Assembly: GCA_023413185.1 (NCBI GenBank)
Contig: JAEZQD010000031.1
Coordinates: forward strand, 1 to 24,027
Reading direction: 5' to 3'
DNA: 24,027 nt
Source: Bacillota bacterium
GTDB taxonomy: Bacteria > Bacillota > Clostridia > Oscillospirales > Ruminococcaceae
In this document: one piece after another, positions 22,298-24,027 of the stretch
Position numbering within the stretch: the first letter of the stretch is position 1
Layout of the letters: every line of letters begins with the position of its first letter
Program-made: the position numbers and the translations under genes
Notes under the pieces: model-generated
Databases searched by the model: none
What the model was told of the DNA's origin: nothing
What the model saw: the letters and a program-made list of their open reading frames with translations, nothing else

Positions 22298-23179
22298 ATG
22301 AGTGAGACGATTAAAAACAGGTATGAATTCACTGTGCTGTTTGATGTGGAGAACGGTAACCCCAACGGCGACCCCGACGCGGGTAACATGCCGCGCATTG
22401 ATGCGGAGACCGGCTATGGCATTGTGACCGATGTTTGCTTAAAACGCAAAATACGAAATTACGTGGAGACGGTCAAGGAAAACGACGAGCGTTTTCAAAT
22501 CTACATTAAAGAAGGCGGAGCGTTGGTGACAAAGGAGAAGGGCGCTTTTTCACACGTCGGCGTAAAGGATGAAAAGGAAGCACAGGACAAAAAGGGTGAA
22601 ATTGACGAGAAGATTCGCGATTTTATGTGCTCGAACTACTACGACATCCGTACCTTTGGGGCGGTGATGGTCACCTTTGTTAAGGCAAAGCTCAATTGCG
22701 GTCAGGTGCGCGGTCCCGTTCAGATCGGTTTTGCCCGCAGCATCGACCCGATTGTCCAGCAGGAGATTACCATTACCCGCGTTGCCATAACCACCGAGGA
22801 GGACGCAAAGAAAAAGGAAACCGAGATGGGGCGTAAGCACATCATCCCCTACGCCCTTTACCGGGCGGACGGGTATGTGTCGGCAAACCTCGCACGCAAA
22901 TCCACCGGCTTTAGCGAGGAGGATTTGGCGTTACTGTGGGACGCCATCGCCAATATGTTCGAGCACGACCACTCCGCCGCACGCGGCAACATGGCGGTGC
23001 GCGGGCTGTACGTATTTAAGCATCAAAGCGAGCTTGGCAACTGCCCCGCACACAAGCTGTTTGACACCATACACGTTAAACGAAACACCAATGCTCCCGC
23101 CCGCAGCTTTTCGGATTACACCGTCACGGTCAGCACCGATGTCATACCCGAAAGCGTGGAACTGATTCAACCAATATGA
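22298..23179 (+). CDS. cas7c: Type I-C Cascade backbone protein Cas7c
   Basis: 293-residue Csd2/Cas7 RAMP protein that coats the crRNA spacer as the Cascade backbone. The signature N-terminus is present (YEFTVLFDVENGNPNGDPD then GNMPRID), with DIRTFGAVM and RGPVQIGFARSIDPI in the middle and HDHSAARGNMAVRGLYVFKH toward the C-terminus. AGGAGG stands in the last codons of cas8c. The stop overlaps the cas4 start as ATGA. Confidence 0.95.
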   Translation: MSETIKNRYEFTVLFDVENGNPNGDPDAGNMPRIDAETGYGIVTDVCLKRKIRNYVETVKENDERFQIYIKEGGALVTKEKGAFSHVGVKDEKEAQDKKGEIDEKIRDFMCSNYYDIRTFGAVMVTFVKAKLNCGQVRGPVQIGFARSIDPIVQQEITITRVAITTEEDAKKKETEMGRKHIIPYALYRADGYVSANLARKSTGFSEEDLALLWDAIANMFEHDHSAARGNMAVRGLYVFKHQSELGNCPAHKLFDTIHVKRNTNAPARSFSDYTVTVSTDVIPESVELIQPI

Positions 23180-23865
23180 CGGACTATAACGAAGAGGATT
23201 TTCTCGCCCTTTCCGGCATACAGCACTTTACCTTCTGCCGGCGGCAGTGGGCGCTCATTCACATCGAGCAGGCGTGGAAGGACAACCTGTTGACGGTGGA
23301 GGGGAACATCCTGCACGAGCGTGCGCACAACAGCACGCTGAGCGAGACGCGGGGGGATGTGATTATCACGCGCGGGATGCCGGTGTTCTCCCGCACCTTG
23401 GGCACAAACGGCGTGTGCGATGTGGTGGAGCTGCACCGCAGCAAAAACGGCGTACGTTTACACGGCAGGGACGGATTGTTCCTGCCCGTGCCCGTTGAGT
23501 ACAAACGCGGCAAGCCAAAAGAGGGCGACGAGGATGTATTGCAGCTTGCGGCACAGGCCATCTGCCTTGCCGAGATGCTGGGGTGCGAGGTGTCCGAGGG
23601 CTTCCTTTATTACGGCGAGCCTTCCCGGCGCACCCGCGTTGCCATCGACGAGGAAGTCAAATCAAGGGTCGCTGCAGCGTTTGCCGAGATGCACGAGCTG
23701 TATGCGCGCAGGTACACACCGCGTGTCAAGCCCACCAAGGCTTGCGGCAACTGCTCGCTCAAGGATCTATGCCTGCCAAAGCTGCTGAAAAAGCGTCCGG
23801 TTACCGAATATCTGAGCGATCGAATTCGGGAGATACACAGCGACGAAAACGGGGGTGACGTATGA
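23176..23865 (+). CDS. cas4: CRISPR-associated exonuclease Cas4
   Basis: RecB-type nuclease with an iron-sulfur cluster that trims prespacers and ensures PAM-correct integration with Cas1-Cas2. 229 residues. Cluster cysteines: C21, C190, C193, C199. Nuclease motifs: H47 in ILHERAH, D82 in GVCDVVEL, E108 and K110 in PVEYKRGK, then Q123/Q127. All are intact. Overlaps cas7c by 4 bases and cas1 by 4 bases. Confidence 0.94.
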   Translation: MTDYNEEDFLALSGIQHFTFCRRQWALIHIEQAWKDNLLTVEGNILHERAHNSTLSETRGDVIITRGMPVFSRTLGTNGVCDVVELHRSKNGVRLHGRDGLFLPVPVEYKRGKPKEGDEDVLQLAAQAICLAEMLGCEVSEGFLYYGEPSRRTRVAIDEEVKSRVAAAFAEMHELYARRYTPRVKPTKACGNCSLKDLCLPKLLKKRPVTEYLSDRIREIHSDENGGDV

Positions 23866-24027
23866 AAAAGCTGCTTAACACCCTGTATGTGACCTCCCCA
23901 GACACCTATCTTGCGCTGGACGGGGAAAACATTGTTGTGCTCAAAGATCAGCAGGAGGCGGCACGACTTCCGCTGCACAATCTGGAGGGCATCCTCGCCT
24001 TTGGGTATACCGGCGCAAGCCCTGCGT
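23862..24027 (+). CDS. cas1: CRISPR integrase Cas1, 3'-truncated by window end
   Basis: Only the first 55 codons are present (MKKLLNTLYVTSPDTYLALD and onward), matching the N-terminal beta domain of type I-C Cas1; the catalytic Glu-His-Asp region is outside. The ATG overlaps the cas4 stop. cas2 and the repeat-spacer array are expected beyond the window. Confidence 0.9.
   Translation, partial: MKKLLNTLYVTSPDTYLALDGENIVVLKDQQEAARLPLHNLEGILAFGYTGASPA

Overview
The window looks like chromosomal DNA from a GC-rich anaerobic Firmicute, probably a gut-type Clostridia (inference). The evidence is an oxygen-sensitive class III ribonucleotide reductase with its radical-SAM activase, a citramalate-based isoleucine route, strong AGGAGG-type ribosome sites, sigma-A-like promoters and a type I-C CRISPR-Cas locus. 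No rRNA, tRNA, transposase or CRISPR array was seen.

Layout. (1) 1-2473, plus strand: nrdD (5' end cut off by the window) overlaps nrdG, and a perfect 19-bp terminator hairpin separates them from the convergent genes. (2) 2547-4856, minus strand: an alpha/beta hydrolase (probable TTG start), a YhcC/YtqA-type radical SAM protein with a recognisable promoter, and a small lipoprotein. (3) 4857-5506: a gene-free stretch with two direct copies of a ~167-nt structured repeat. Each copy can fold into two consecutive cloverleaf-like four-way junctions with no unpaired bases between the hairpins. The copies differ mainly in loops and in three compensatory base pairs. (4) 5507-16847, minus strand: a nine-gene branched-chain amino acid operon transcribed ilvB-ilvN-ilvC-ilvD-leuA-cimA-leuC-leuD-leuB. 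(5) 16848-17376: the ~490-nt leader and promoter of that operon. It holds a 35-codon leader peptide packed with Ile/Val/Leu, a classical attenuator terminator, a second 34-codon Val/Leu-rich small ORF that runs into a large hairpin, and a promoter whose -35 box lies within a 9-bp inverted repeat. (6) 17576-24027, plus strand: a divergent type I-C operon cas3-cas5c-cas8c-cas7c-cas4-cas1, with cas1 cut by the window end. cas2 and the array presumably lie downstream.

How it works together. IlvBN, IlvC and IlvD make valine and the leucine precursor. LeuA and LeuCDB make leucine. CimA feeds LeuCDB with citramalate to give 2-oxobutyrate for isoleucine, so threonine deaminase is not needed. The upstream leader senses Ile/Val/Leu-tRNA charging by ribosome position. 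The most unusual items are the twin double-cloverleaf repeats, whose second copy ends two bases from the leuB stop codon, and the tandem arrangement of two branched-chain-rich leader ORFs.
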